In this document: one piece after another, positions 57,191 through 64,000 of the stretch | Layout of the letters: each line of letters opens with the position of its first letter | Position numbering within the stretch: position 1 is the stretch's first letter | Assembly (NCBI GenBank): GCA_032052615.1 | Contig: DAMBWF010000013.1 | Span: 22,471 to 86,470, forward strand | DNA length: 64,000 nt | From: Pseudomonas_T sp032052615 | Lineage (GTDB): Bacteria > Pseudomonadota > Gammaproteobacteria > Pseudomonadales > Pseudomonadaceae | Direction of reading: 5' to 3' | The notes under the pieces: model-generated | Database searches by the model: none | What the model was told of the DNA's origin: nothing | Seen by the model: the letters and a program-made list of their open reading frames with translations, nothing else | Program-made: the position numbers and the translations under genes

Positions 57191-58999
57191 ATGCGCCCCC
57201 TGTTGATCCTGCTGCTTCTGCTGGTCACCCTGCCCGCTTCCGCGGGTCTCTTCGACAAGCGTCCCGCCGCCGGTCCGCTGGACAACACCGCCAGCGCCCC
57301 GCTGAACAACAGCGATGACTTCCTGCCGGTCCGCGAGGCGTTCCGCCTGCGCCTGAGCGCCAGCTCGGCGGACTCGGTGAAGCTGAGCTTCATCGCCGCC
57401 GAAGGCTATTACCTGTATCGCCACCGGCTCCAGTTCCGCGCCGAGCCGGCGGACGTCGCCCTGGGCGAGCCGCGACTGCCCGACGGGCTGCATAAGCACG
57501 ACGAGTTCTTCGGCGACGTCGAGGTGTACTACGGCGTGCTCGACGTGGAACTGCCCCTGGCACGGGCGCCGCGCGGCCCCTATACCCTGGTGGTCACTTA
57601 CCAGGGCTGCGCCGACAAGGGCCTGTGCTACCCGCCGGAAACCGAACGCATCGCCATCGGCGGCGCGCAACCGGACGACGCCAAGCCCGCGAACCCAGCC
57701 GCGGCGGACAGCGTGCCGGCCCGAGCGGGCTGGAGTTGGCACGAGCTGGCGCTGTTCTTCCTCGCCGGCCTCGGCCTGACCTTCACGCCCTGCGTCTTGC
57801 CGATGCTGCCGATTCTCTCGGGCGTGGTCCTACGCGGCCGGGTCGGGGGCGCGCGCGGGCTGGCGCTGTCCTTGGCCTACGTGCTGCCCATGGCGGCCTG
57901 CTTCGCGGTGCTGGGTGCCCTGATGGGGGTGTTCGGCGCCGAACTCAACCTGCAGGCGCGGCTGCAATCGCCGTGGATCCTGGCGCCGTTCGCGGCCTTC
58001 TTCGCGTTCTTCGCCCTGGCCATGTTCGGCCTCTTCGAACTGCGCCTGCCACGCGCGATCAGCGAGCCCCTGGACCGCCTCGCCGGACGTACCGAGGGCG
58101 GCTCGATCTGGGGCGCGGCGCTGCTCGGCGTGCTGTCCAGCCTGCTGGTCTCGCCCTGCGTGTCGGCGCCCCTGGCCGGCGCGCTGCTGTACATCAGCAC
58201 CAGCGGCGATGCCCTGGGCGGCGGCCTGAAGCTGTTCGCCCTCGGCCTGGGCATGGGCGCCCCGCTGGTGCTGTTCGCCGCGGGCGGCGGCGCGCTGCTG
58301 CCGAAGACCGGAACGTGGATGGTGCAGGTGCGCAACGCTTTCGGCGTGCTGTTGCTGGCGGTCGCCCTGTGGCTGCTGGAGCGCGTGCTGCCGGGCGCGC
58401 TGGCCCTGGCTCTTTGGGGCGCGCTGGCGGTTGGCGTGGCGCTGTTCCTCGGCGCGTTGGAATTCGTGCCGAAACCACCGCGCTCGCGGCTGGCGCAACT
58501 GCTTGGCCTGGCCCTGCTGGTCTACGGCGTGGCGGCCTGGACCGGCGCCCTGCAAGGCCGCACCGACCCGCTGCGGCCGCTGGGTGCCCTCGCCGTGCCC
58601 GGGGTCGCCGCGCCGACGGCGGCCACCCCGGAGGGCTGGCGCACCATCAGCGAGCCCGCCGCGCTGCAAGCGGCACTGGACGAGGCGCGCGCCGCTGGCA
58701 AGCCGCTGCTGCTGGACTGGTACGCCGACTGGTGCATCAGTTGCAAAGTCATCGAGCGGGACGTGTTCGAGGCGCCCGAGGTACGGGCGCGCCTCGACGA
58801 TTACCGGCTGCTGCGCTTCGATATCACCCGCAACGAACCCGGGCAGCGCGCCCTGCTGGATCGCTACGGCCTGTTCGGCCCGCCGGCGATCCAGTTCTTC
58901 GACGAAAAGGGTGACGAGCGCAGCGCGCTGCGTGTCGTAGGGGAGATCGACGCGGCCGCCTTCTCGGCGCGCCTGGACCAGGCCGCCGCGATACGCTGA
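57191..58999 (+). CDS. dsbD: Thiol:disulfide interchange protein DsbD
   Basis: A 602-residue inner-membrane reductant conduit. A signal peptide (MRPLLILLLLLVTLPASA) precedes the periplasmic alpha domain with its Cys pair in GCADKGLCYPP. The eight-helix beta domain has the redox cysteines in FTPCVLPMLP and VSPCVSAPLAG. The C-terminal thioredoxin-like gamma domain has CISC in WYADWCISCKVIE. It passes electrons from cytoplasmic thioredoxin to periplasmic DsbC/CcmG-type partners. The ATG at 57191 starts the signal peptide; an earlier in-frame start at 57152 would bury it. Order before aroQ is typical of Pseudomonas (dipZ). Confidence 0.94.
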   Translation: MRPLLILLLLLVTLPASAGLFDKRPAAGPLDNTASAPLNNSDDFLPVREAFRLRLSASSADSVKLSFIAAEGYYLYRHRLQFRAEPADVALGEPRLPDGLHKHDEFFGDVEVYYGVLDVELPLARAPRGPYTLVVTYQGCADKGLCYPPETERIAIGGAQPDDAKPANPAAADSVPARAGWSWHELALFFLAGLGLTFTPCVLPMLPILSGVVLRGRVGGARGLALSLAYVLPMAACFAVLGALMGVFGAELNLQARLQSPWILAPFAAFFAFFALAMFGLFELRLPRAISEPLDRLAGRTEGGSIWGAALLGVLSSLLVSPCVSAPLAGALLYISTSGDALGGGLKLFALGLGMGAPLVLFAAGGGALLPKTGTWMVQVRNAFGVLLLAVALWLLERVLPGALALALWGALAVGVALFLGALEFVPKPPRSRLAQLLGLALLVYGVAAWTGALQGRTDPLRPLGALAVPGVAAPTAATPEGWRTISEPAALQAALDEARAAGKPLLLDWYADWCISCKVIERDVFEAPEVRARLDDYRLLRFDITRNEPGQRALLDRYGLFGPPAIQFFDEKGDERSALRVVGEIDAAAFSARLDQAAAIR

Positions 59000-59050
59000 A
59001 GGACGCATCTGTCCTGATCGCCGTCCATCCGGAAGCCAACGGCGGACAAC

Positions 59051-59080
59051 TGGACAGTTTTTTTCGCCTTCCGGCATAGT
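59051..59080 (+). promoter_or_regulatory. Candidate sigma70 promoter for aroQ-accB-accC
   Basis: TGGACA (59051-59056) and CATAGT (59075-59080) are 18 bp apart, 31 bp before the aroQ ATG. A small hairpin (CCGGCA/TGCCGG around 59071-59087) overlaps the -10. It is a reasonable but not strong match. Confidence 0.4.
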
Positions 59081-59110
59081 CTGCCGGCTGACCACGACAA
59101 GGACACGCTT

Positions 59111-59554
59111 ATGGCCACCCTCCTGGTGCTGCACGGGCCCAACCTCAACCTGCTCGGTACCCGCGAACCGGGCGTCTATGGCGCCGTCACCCTCGACCGG
59201 ATCAACCAGGACCTGCAACGGCGAGCCACCGAGGCCGGCCACCACCTGCTGTTCCTGCAGAGCAACGCCGAGTACGAACTCATCGAACGCATCCACGCCG
59301 CCCGCGATGAAGGCGTGGACTTCATCCTGATCAATCCGGCGGCCTTCACCCACACCAGCGTCGCATTACGTGACGCGCTGCTGGCGGTGAGCATCCCATT
59401 CATCGAAGTGCACCTGTCCAACGTGCATAAGCGCGAACCTTTCCGCCATCACTCCTACTTTTCCGACGTTGCCGTGGGAGTGATCTGCGGCCTTGGCGCC
59501 ACGGGCTACCGCCTGGCCCTGGAGGCCGCACTGGAACAACTAGAACGCCCCTGA
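59111..59554 (+). CDS. aroQ: 3-dehydroquinate dehydratase, type II
   Basis: A 147-residue dodecameric shikimate-pathway enzyme. The start VLHGPNLNLLGTREPGVYG holds the catalytic Arg and Tyr, FILINPAAFTHTS the substrate Asn, and VHLSNVHKREPFRHHS the catalytic His and a substrate Arg. It converts 3-dehydroquinate to 3-dehydroshikimate. It lies 23 bp upstream of accB, the conserved aroQ-accB-accC order of gammaproteobacteria. Confidence 0.95.
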   Translation: MATLLVLHGPNLNLLGTREPGVYGAVTLDRINQDLQRRATEAGHHLLFLQSNAEYELIERIHAARDEGVDFILINPAAFTHTSVALRDALLAVSIPFIEVHLSNVHKREPFRHHSYFSDVAVGVICGLGATGYRLALEAALEQLERP

Positions 59555-59577
59555 CCTGACCTGGGAGTTGATGATTA

Positions 59578-60042
59578 ATGGACATCCGTAAAGTCAAGAA
59601 ACTGATCGAGCTGTTGGAAGAATCCGGGATCGACGAGCTGGAAATCCACGAAGGGGAAGAATCGGTACGCATCAGCCGCCACAGCAAGCAGGCCTTCTCC
59701 GCCCAACCGATCTATGCCGCCGCGCCCCAGGCACCCGCCGCCCCGGCGCCGGCCGTGCCCCAGGCCGCCCCGGTGGGCGAAGCCGCCGCGCCGGCCGCCA
59801 AGCTCAACGGCACCGTGGTCCGCTCGCCGATGGTCGGCACCTTCTACCGGGCGTCCTCGCCCACCACGCCGGTCTTCGTCGATGTCGGCCAGACCGTGAA
59901 GAAAGGCGACATCCTCTGCATCGTCGAGGCGATGAAGATGATGAACCACATCGAGGCCGAAACCAGCGGCGTGATCGAATCCATCCTGGTGGAGAACGGC
60001 CAGCCGGTAGAGTACGACCAGCCGCTGTTCACCATCGTTTGA
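59578..60042 (+). CDS. accB: Biotin carboxyl carrier protein of acetyl-CoA carboxylase
   Basis: A 154-residue BCCP. An N-terminal helical segment starting MDIRKVKKLIELLEESG is followed by an Ala/Pro-rich flexible linker (about 45-72) and the biotinyl domain with biotinylated Lys120 in VEAMKMMNHIEA. It carries the carboxyl group between biotin carboxylase and carboxyltransferase in fatty-acid synthesis. AccC follows after 17 bp. Confidence 0.96.
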   Translation: MDIRKVKKLIELLEESGIDELEIHEGEESVRISRHSKQAFSAQPIYAAAPQAPAAPAPAVPQAAPVGEAAAPAAKLNGTVVRSPMVGTFYRASSPTTPVFVDVGQTVKKGDILCIVEAMKMMNHIEAETSGVIESILVENGQPVEYDQPLFTIV

Positions 60043-60059
60043 ACCGCGGAGAGCCTGCG

Positions 60060-61403
60060 ATGTTGGAAAAAGTTCTGATCGCCAACCGTGGCGAGATCGC
60101 CCTGCGCATCCTGCGCGCCTGCAAGGAGCTGGGCATCAAGACGGTGGCGGTACACTCCACGGCGGACCGCGAGCTGATGCATCTGTCCCTGGCCGACGAA
60201 ACCGTCTGCATCGGCCCGGCGCCCGCCGCCCAGTCCTACCTGCACATTCCGGCGATCATCGCCGCCGCCGAGGTGACCGGCGCCACGGCGATCCACCCCG
60301 GCTACGGCTTCCTCGCCGAGAACGCCGACTTCGCCGAACAGGTGGAGAAATCCGGGTTCGCCTTCATCGGCCCCACCGCCGACGTGATCCGCCTGATGGG
60401 CGACAAGGTATCCGCCAAGGACGCCATGAAGAAGGCCGGCGTGCCCACCGTGCCGGGCTCCGACGGCCCGTTGCCGGAGGACGAGGAAGCGGCCCTGGCC
60501 ATCGCCCGCGAAGTAGGCTATCCGGTGATCATCAAGGCCGCCGGCGGCGGCGGCGGACGCGGCATGCGCGTGGTGCACAGCGAGGACGAGCTGATCAAGT
60601 CGGCCAAGCTGACCCGTACCGAGGCCGGCGCCGCGTTCGGCAACCCGATGGTCTACCTGGAGAAGTTCCTCACCAACCCGCGCCACGTCGAGGTCCAGGT
60701 ACTTTCCGACGGCCAGGGCAACGCCATCCACCTGGGCGACCGCGACTGCTCCTTGCAGCGCCGCCACCAGAAGGTGCTGGAAGAAGCGCCGGCGCCTGGC
60801 CTCGACGAGAAGGCCCGCCAGGAAGTGCTTGCCCGTTGCGTGCGGGCCTGCATCGAGATCGGCTACCGCGGCGCCGGTACCTTCGAGTTCCTCTACGAGA
60901 ACGGGCGGTTCTACTTCATCGAGATGAACACCCGCGTGCAGGTGGAGCACCCGGTCACCGAGATGGTCACCGGCATCGACATCGTCAAGGAGATGCTCAG
61001 CATCGCCGCCGGCAACAAGTTGTCCTTCAGCCAGGACGACGTGGTCATTCGCGGCCACGCCCTGGAATGCCGGATCAACGCCGAGGACCCGTCGACCTTC
61101 ATGCCCAGCCCGGGCAAGGTGAAGTACTTCCACGCCCCCGGCGGCAACGGCATCCGGGTCGACTCGCACCTCTACAGCGGCTACGCGGTCCCGCCGAACT
61201 ACGACTCGCTGATCGGCAAGCTGATCAGCTACGGCTCGAGCCGCGACGAGGCCATGGCGCGAATGCGCAACGCCCTCGACGAGATCGTGGTGGACGGCAT
61301 CAAGACCAACATCCCGCTGCACCGCGACCTGACCCGGGACAAGGGGTTCTGCCGTGGCGGCGTGAACATCCATTACCTGGAGCACAAGCTCGGCATCAAG
61401 TGA
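60060..61403 (+). CDS. accC: Biotin carboxylase subunit of acetyl-CoA carboxylase
   Basis: A 447-residue ATP-grasp enzyme. N-terminal MLEKVLIANRGEIALRILRA, the glycine-rich ATP loop KAAGGGGGRGM, and the catalytic EMNTRVQVEHPVTEMV are all present. It carboxylates biotin on AccB using ATP and bicarbonate. GGAGAG precedes the ATG at 60060; an in-frame ATG at 60039 lies inside the accB end and is less likely. A strong intrinsic terminator follows. Confidence 0.96.
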   Translation: MLEKVLIANRGEIALRILRACKELGIKTVAVHSTADRELMHLSLADETVCIGPAPAAQSYLHIPAIIAAAEVTGATAIHPGYGFLAENADFAEQVEKSGFAFIGPTADVIRLMGDKVSAKDAMKKAGVPTVPGSDGPLPEDEEAALAIAREVGYPVIIKAAGGGGGRGMRVVHSEDELIKSAKLTRTEAGAAFGNPMVYLEKFLTNPRHVEVQVLSDGQGNAIHLGDRDCSLQRRHQKVLEEAPAPGLDEKARQEVLARCVRACIEIGYRGAGTFEFLYENGRFYFIEMNTRVQVEHPVTEMVTGIDIVKEMLSIAAGNKLSFSQDDVVIRGHALECRINAEDPSTFMPSPGKVKYFHAPGGNGIRVDSHLYSGYAVPPNYDSLIGKLISYGSSRDEAMARMRNALDEIVVDGIKTNIPLHRDLTRDKGFCRGGVNIHYLEHKLGIK

Positions 61404-61428
61404 CGCTGCCCCTGGGCCGTCATCGTCG

Positions 61429-61455
61429 AAGGGGAGCGCTCGCGCTCCCCTTTTT
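61429..61455 (+). terminator. Rho-independent terminator after accC
   Basis: GGGGAGCGC (61431-61439) pairs perfectly with GCGCTCCCC (61442-61450) around a 2-nt loop, followed by TTTTT (61451-61455) and preceded by AA. It ends the aroQ-accB-accC transcript and isolates the amidase pair downstream. Confidence 0.9.
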
Positions 61456-61625
61456 CATTCCGCCCGCCCGAGGAACCTCGACGCCGGAACGACGTCGAAC
61501 CACCCAACCCCGGTGGCGGCGATGCCCGGCCCCGGTGTTACCCAGGTCACAGTTTTCGCGATATCCAGCGGTAAGGAACGCTCGGTCCCGGCACTATCGG
61601 GGCTGACCTTGAGGGGAGAATGCGT

Positions 61626-62237
61626 ATGTTGACTATCGATGCCGCCGGCATGATCACCGACCCGCGAGTGCGCAATGCCCGCGCCACCACCATCGAGCGT
61701 GGCGACATGTCGGCGGTGAACGGCATCATCGTGCACCAGACCGGAGGGGCCACCGCCGCCTCGTCGCTCAACAGCTACAAGACCAGCGTGGCCGGTGCTC
61801 ACTTCCTGATCGACAAGGACGGCACCATCTACCAGACGGCCTCCCTGTACAAGCGCACCAACCACGTCGGCCGCCTGCGCGCCCGCTGCCTCGCCGAGCA
61901 CCGGTGCAGCCCCGCCGAGACCAAGGCCCTGCAAAGCTTCAACCCGCGCGCCGAGCACATCCGGGAAATGGCCAAGTCCACGCCGGACCGCTACCCCTCC
62001 AACCAAGACAGCATCGGCATCGAGCTGGTGGGCGAAACCGTCGCCAACGGCGACTTCGGCCGCGTGGCCGGCGCGCCGGAGCGGGTCTACATTACCGTCA
62101 CCGATCCCCAGAACGCTTCGCTGAAATGGTTGATCGACGAGATTTCCGTCTCTCTCAAAGTGCCGATGATGGAAGTCTTCCGTCATCCCACGGTATCCCG
62201 CAAGACCGAATCGGAGGCCTCGACCGCACGATGGTGA
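61626..62237 (+). CDS. Amidase_2-type N-acetylmuramoyl-L-alanine amidase without signal peptide, candidate antibacterial effector
   Basis: A ~203-residue protein with an amidase_2 fold: zinc-ligand-like His (IIVHQTGG), GAHFLIDKDGTIYQ, TNHVGRL, SIGIELVGE and the C-terminal His of FRHPTVSRKTESE. In AmpD the third ligand is Asp in KTD; here it is Glu (KTES). It should cut the bond between MurNAc and L-Ala in peptidoglycan. There is no signal peptide, so it needs delivery, as type VI secretion effectors do. Starts at 61620 and 61626 are both possible; the latter has better spacing from GAGGGG. The next gene overlaps it and encodes an exported protein. Confidence 0.75.
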   Translation: MLTIDAAGMITDPRVRNARATTIERGDMSAVNGIIVHQTGGATAASSLNSYKTSVAGAHFLIDKDGTIYQTASLYKRTNHVGRLRARCLAEHRCSPAETKALQSFNPRAEHIREMAKSTPDRYPSNQDSIGIELVGETVANGDFGRVAGAPERVYITVTDPQNASLKWLIDEISVSLKVPMMEVFRHPTVSRKTESEASTARW

Positions 62238-62671
62238 AGACAATCGCGATACTGGCGGCCGGCCTGCTGACCGCCGCCTGCGCCAGCGCCCAGAATCCGC
62301 AGGCCGACGACGACGGCACCGAGCCCAGGTTGCAGGATGCCGGCCTCGCCGCCGTGAGCATGGTGCGAATCACCCGCAACGCGGCGCGGGCGAAAGGCCC
62401 GGAAAGCGACCAGGCCGATTGCTCGGGCTTCGTTCTCGACGACGCCTCGGTGCGCAAGTTCTTCGCCACCACTCGCGCGGTGGCGGCCGAGGACTACTGG
62501 CACACCCTGGATTGGTCGCCCTGCCATGCCAGCGGCACGGTCACCTTCGTCGACGGCCGCACCGCGACGTGGTCGCTGCACCAGCTTCAGGCCGGCTCGG
62601 TGGTCTTCGAGGACGGCAAGGAAATCTACCTGTACTGCCCGGAGTGTCGCTTCAAACCCTTTGTCTGGTAA
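62231..62671 (+). CDS. Exported small protein, candidate immunity partner of the amidase
   Basis: A 146-residue protein with an N-terminal signal (MVKTIAILAAGLLTAACASA) that can be read as a signal peptidase I site after ASA or a poor lipobox before Cys17. The mature part contains several Cys (DCSGF, SPCHASG, LYCPECRF) that could form disulfides. It matches no family known to me. The start overlaps the amidase stop by 7 bp, so they are coupled. A periplasmic protein translated right after a signal-less wall amidase is the pattern of effector-immunity pairs. This is inference from layout. Confidence 0.6.
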   Translation: MVKTIAILAAGLLTAACASAQNPQADDDGTEPRLQDAGLAAVSMVRITRNAARAKGPESDQADCSGFVLDDASVRKFFATTRAVAAEDYWHTLDWSPCHASGTVTFVDGRTATWSLHQLQAGSVVFEDGKEIYLYCPECRFKPFVW

Positions 62672-62749
62672 GGTTGCCGCCTTTCCCGGCCCGGCGGGAC
62701 ATTCGCTCCCGCCCACTGGCCGTCGCCGATCGAGGTTCCTCCCGCCATC

Positions 62750-63640
62750 ATGCCCTGGCTCCAGCTCCGACTCGCCATCACCCCCGACCAAGCCGAGACC
62801 TACGAGGACGTCCTGCTGGAAGCCGGCGCCGTCTCGGTGACGTTCATGGATGCCGAGGACCAGCCGATCTTCGAGCCCGACCTGGGCACCACGCCCCTAT
62901 GGCGTAACACCCACCTGCTCGCCCTGTTCGAAGGCGACACCGACGAAGCCGAACTGCTGCAACGGCTGACCCGCCTCACCGCCGGCGCGGTTCCGGCCTA
63001 CACCGCCGAGCGCATTGAGGACCAGGACTGGGAGCGGAGCTGGATGGATGCCTTCCAGCCGATGCGTTTCGGCCAGCGCCTGTGGATCGTGCCCAGCTGG
63101 CACGTCGCGCCGGAGCCCGAGGCGGTGAACCTGCTGCTGGACCCCGGCCTGGCCTTCGGCACCGGCACCCATCCGACCACCGCCCTCTGCCTGGAATGGC
63201 TTGACGGCCAGCCCCTGGCGGGCTGCCACGTGCTCGACTTCGGCTGCGGCTCGGGCATCCTGGCGATCGCCGCGCTGCTGCTGGGCGCGGAGCGCGCCAG
63301 CGGCACCGACATTGATCCGCAGGCCCTGGAAGCCTCCCGGGACAACGCCGCCCGCAACGGCATCGACCCGGCCCGCTTCCCGCTCTACCTGCCCGAAGAC
63401 CTGCCGGCCGGGCAGGCCGACGTGGTGGTGGCCAACATTCTCGCCGGCCCGTTGGTGAGCCTGGCCCCGCGCATCGTCGAGCGTGTCGCTCCCGGCGGGC
63501 GCCTGGCGCTGTCCGGCATCCTCGCCGAGCAGGCCGAGGAAGTGCGCGCCGCCTACAACGATGCTTTCGACCTCGACCCGATCGCGGAGAAGGACGGCTG
63601 GGTCCGGATCAGCGGGCGCCGCCGCGTGTCGCGCCCGTAG
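62750..63640 (+). CDS. prmA: Ribosomal protein L11 methyltransferase
   Basis: A 296-residue SAM-dependent enzyme that trimethylates L11. The N-terminal substrate-recognition domain (MPWLQLRLAI to about 105) is followed by the catalytic domain with LDPGLAFGTGTHPTT, the SAM motif VLDFGCGSGILAIAALLLGA and the VVANILAGPL motif. Length matches PrmA (about 293). It normally follows accC in this group; here the amidase pair intervenes. Confidence 0.95.
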   Translation: MPWLQLRLAITPDQAETYEDVLLEAGAVSVTFMDAEDQPIFEPDLGTTPLWRNTHLLALFEGDTDEAELLQRLTRLTAGAVPAYTAERIEDQDWERSWMDAFQPMRFGQRLWIVPSWHVAPEPEAVNLLLDPGLAFGTGTHPTTALCLEWLDGQPLAGCHVLDFGCGSGILAIAALLLGAERASGTDIDPQALEASRDNAARNGIDPARFPLYLPEDLPAGQADVVVANILAGPLVSLAPRIVERVAPGGRLALSGILAEQAEEVRAAYNDAFDLDPIAEKDGWVRISGRRRVSRP

Positions 63641-63683
63641 ACGCTTACGCTAGACTAGCGCCTCGCTCCGTACGGACCGCCGC

Positions 63684-64000
63684 ATGATCGACAGCTTCGT
63701 CACCCAGTGCCCCAATTGCCGCACCAGTTTCCGCGTCAATCGCGCTCAACTGAGCGCGGCCAACGGGGCGGTTCGCTGCGGCGCCTGCCTGCACGTCTAC
63801 AACGCCGCCCAGCAGTTACTCAGCGATGCGGTGTCCGCCGTGCGCCCACAGCCCCGGCAAGCGGCGCCGGCCAAGCCCTCCGTCCAACCGGTCCAGCCCG
63901 CCCAACCGGCGAAGCCGGCCCCGGCGCCAGCGGCCCCGGCGAAAGCTCCGACTCCGACTCCGACTCCGACTCCGACTCCGACTCCGACTCCGACTCCGAC
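63684..64000 (+). CDS. Zinc-ribbon (MJ0042/DUF3426-type) protein, 5' part only
   Basis: The first ~105 residues are in the window. MIDSFVTQCPNCRTSFRVNR and VRCGACLHVYNA form a four-Cys zinc ribbon of the MJ0042 type that opens many DUF3426 proteins. A Pro/Ala/Lys-rich linker follows and passes into an uninterrupted Pro-Thr repeat encoded by CTCCGA units. The usual DUF3426 membrane helix and C-terminal domain would lie beyond the window. It follows prmA directly, as in P. aeruginosa. The function of the family is not established. Confidence 0.85.
   Translation, partial: MIDSFVTQCPNCRTSFRVNRAQLSAANGAVRCGACLHVYNAAQQLLSDAVSAVRPQPRQAAPAKPSVQPVQPAQPAKPAPAPAAPAKAPTPTPTPTPTPTPTPTP
63946..64000 (+). 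repeat. Hexanucleotide tandem repeat (CTCCGA)n encoding Pro-Thr
   Basis: Nine perfect copies of a 6-bp unit plus one extra base run to the edge of the window, in frame with the zinc-ribbon gene. Copy number changes would keep the frame and lengthen or shorten a Pro-Thr linker. Confidence 0.9.

Noticed and set aside
63946..64000. CRISPR or other dispersed repeat array
   Set aside because: The unit is 6 bp without spacers and stays in frame, so it is a coding microsatellite.

Overview
The window is high-GC chromosomal DNA from a gammaproteobacterium, almost certainly a Pseudomonas or close relative. Gene families and gene order both point there. The order speA, yciH, (methyltransferase), DUF2333, diguanylate cyclase, CtpL-like chemoreceptor, dsbD, aroQ, accB, accC, prmA at 48.5-63.6 kb is, from memory, the arrangement in P. 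aeruginosa. The order cueR, HD-GYP regulator, AraC regulator, thiolase, FabG at 0.7-15.3 kb also resembles a P. aeruginosa neighbourhood. No rRNA, tRNA, insertion sequence, prophage or CRISPR array was found.

Layout, left half. At 0-6.3 kb are metal and stress genes: the end of a copper ATPase coupled to cueR, a TonB-dependent siderophore receptor, an EamA-type exporter, a bacterioferritin-family protein and a RIO kinase. At 6.8-11.6 kb a hybrid sensor kinase is followed directly by an HD-GYP response regulator. At 11.7-16.3 kb an AraC regulator and a thiolase lie divergent to a high-molecular-weight FabG and a MaoC hydratase, which together could run one fatty-acyl cycle. At 16.4-18.7 kb come a MazG-like hydrolase, cmoM, a DUF4136 lipoprotein and an orphan LuxR-type regulator. 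At 19.0-27.6 kb is a nine-gene chemosensory operon on the minus strand (mcp, cheY, STAS protein, cheA, mcp, cheW, cheR, cheD, cheB).

Layout, right half. At 28.5-29.7 kb is a two-gene unit of a 45-residue peptide and an M29-like metalloaminopeptidase homologue, preceded by a relatively AT-rich gene-free stretch. A chemoreceptor, glycogen phosphorylase, PBP1C with a thioester alpha-2-macroglobulin, a MATE exporter, a rearranged family III CoA-transferase, small membrane and lipoproteins, an AhpD-like protein and a MocR regulator fill 30-48.5 kb. The conserved housekeeping block follows. Between accC and prmA sits a cytoplasmic-looking amidase_2 protein overlapping an exported partner, which looks like an effector-immunity pair. 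The window ends inside a zinc-ribbon protein, in a hexanucleotide repeat encoding Pro-Thr.

The region is rich in signalling: four chemoreceptor-like proteins, one complete che system, a c-di-GMP synthase, an HD-GYP regulator and a multi-domain kinase. The items most worth follow-up are the peptide/M29 unit, the amidase pair, the CRP-like palindrome overlapping a Pho box before the CtpL-like receptor, the domain-swapped CoA-transferase, and the hybrid kinase that has lost the His of its Hpt domain.
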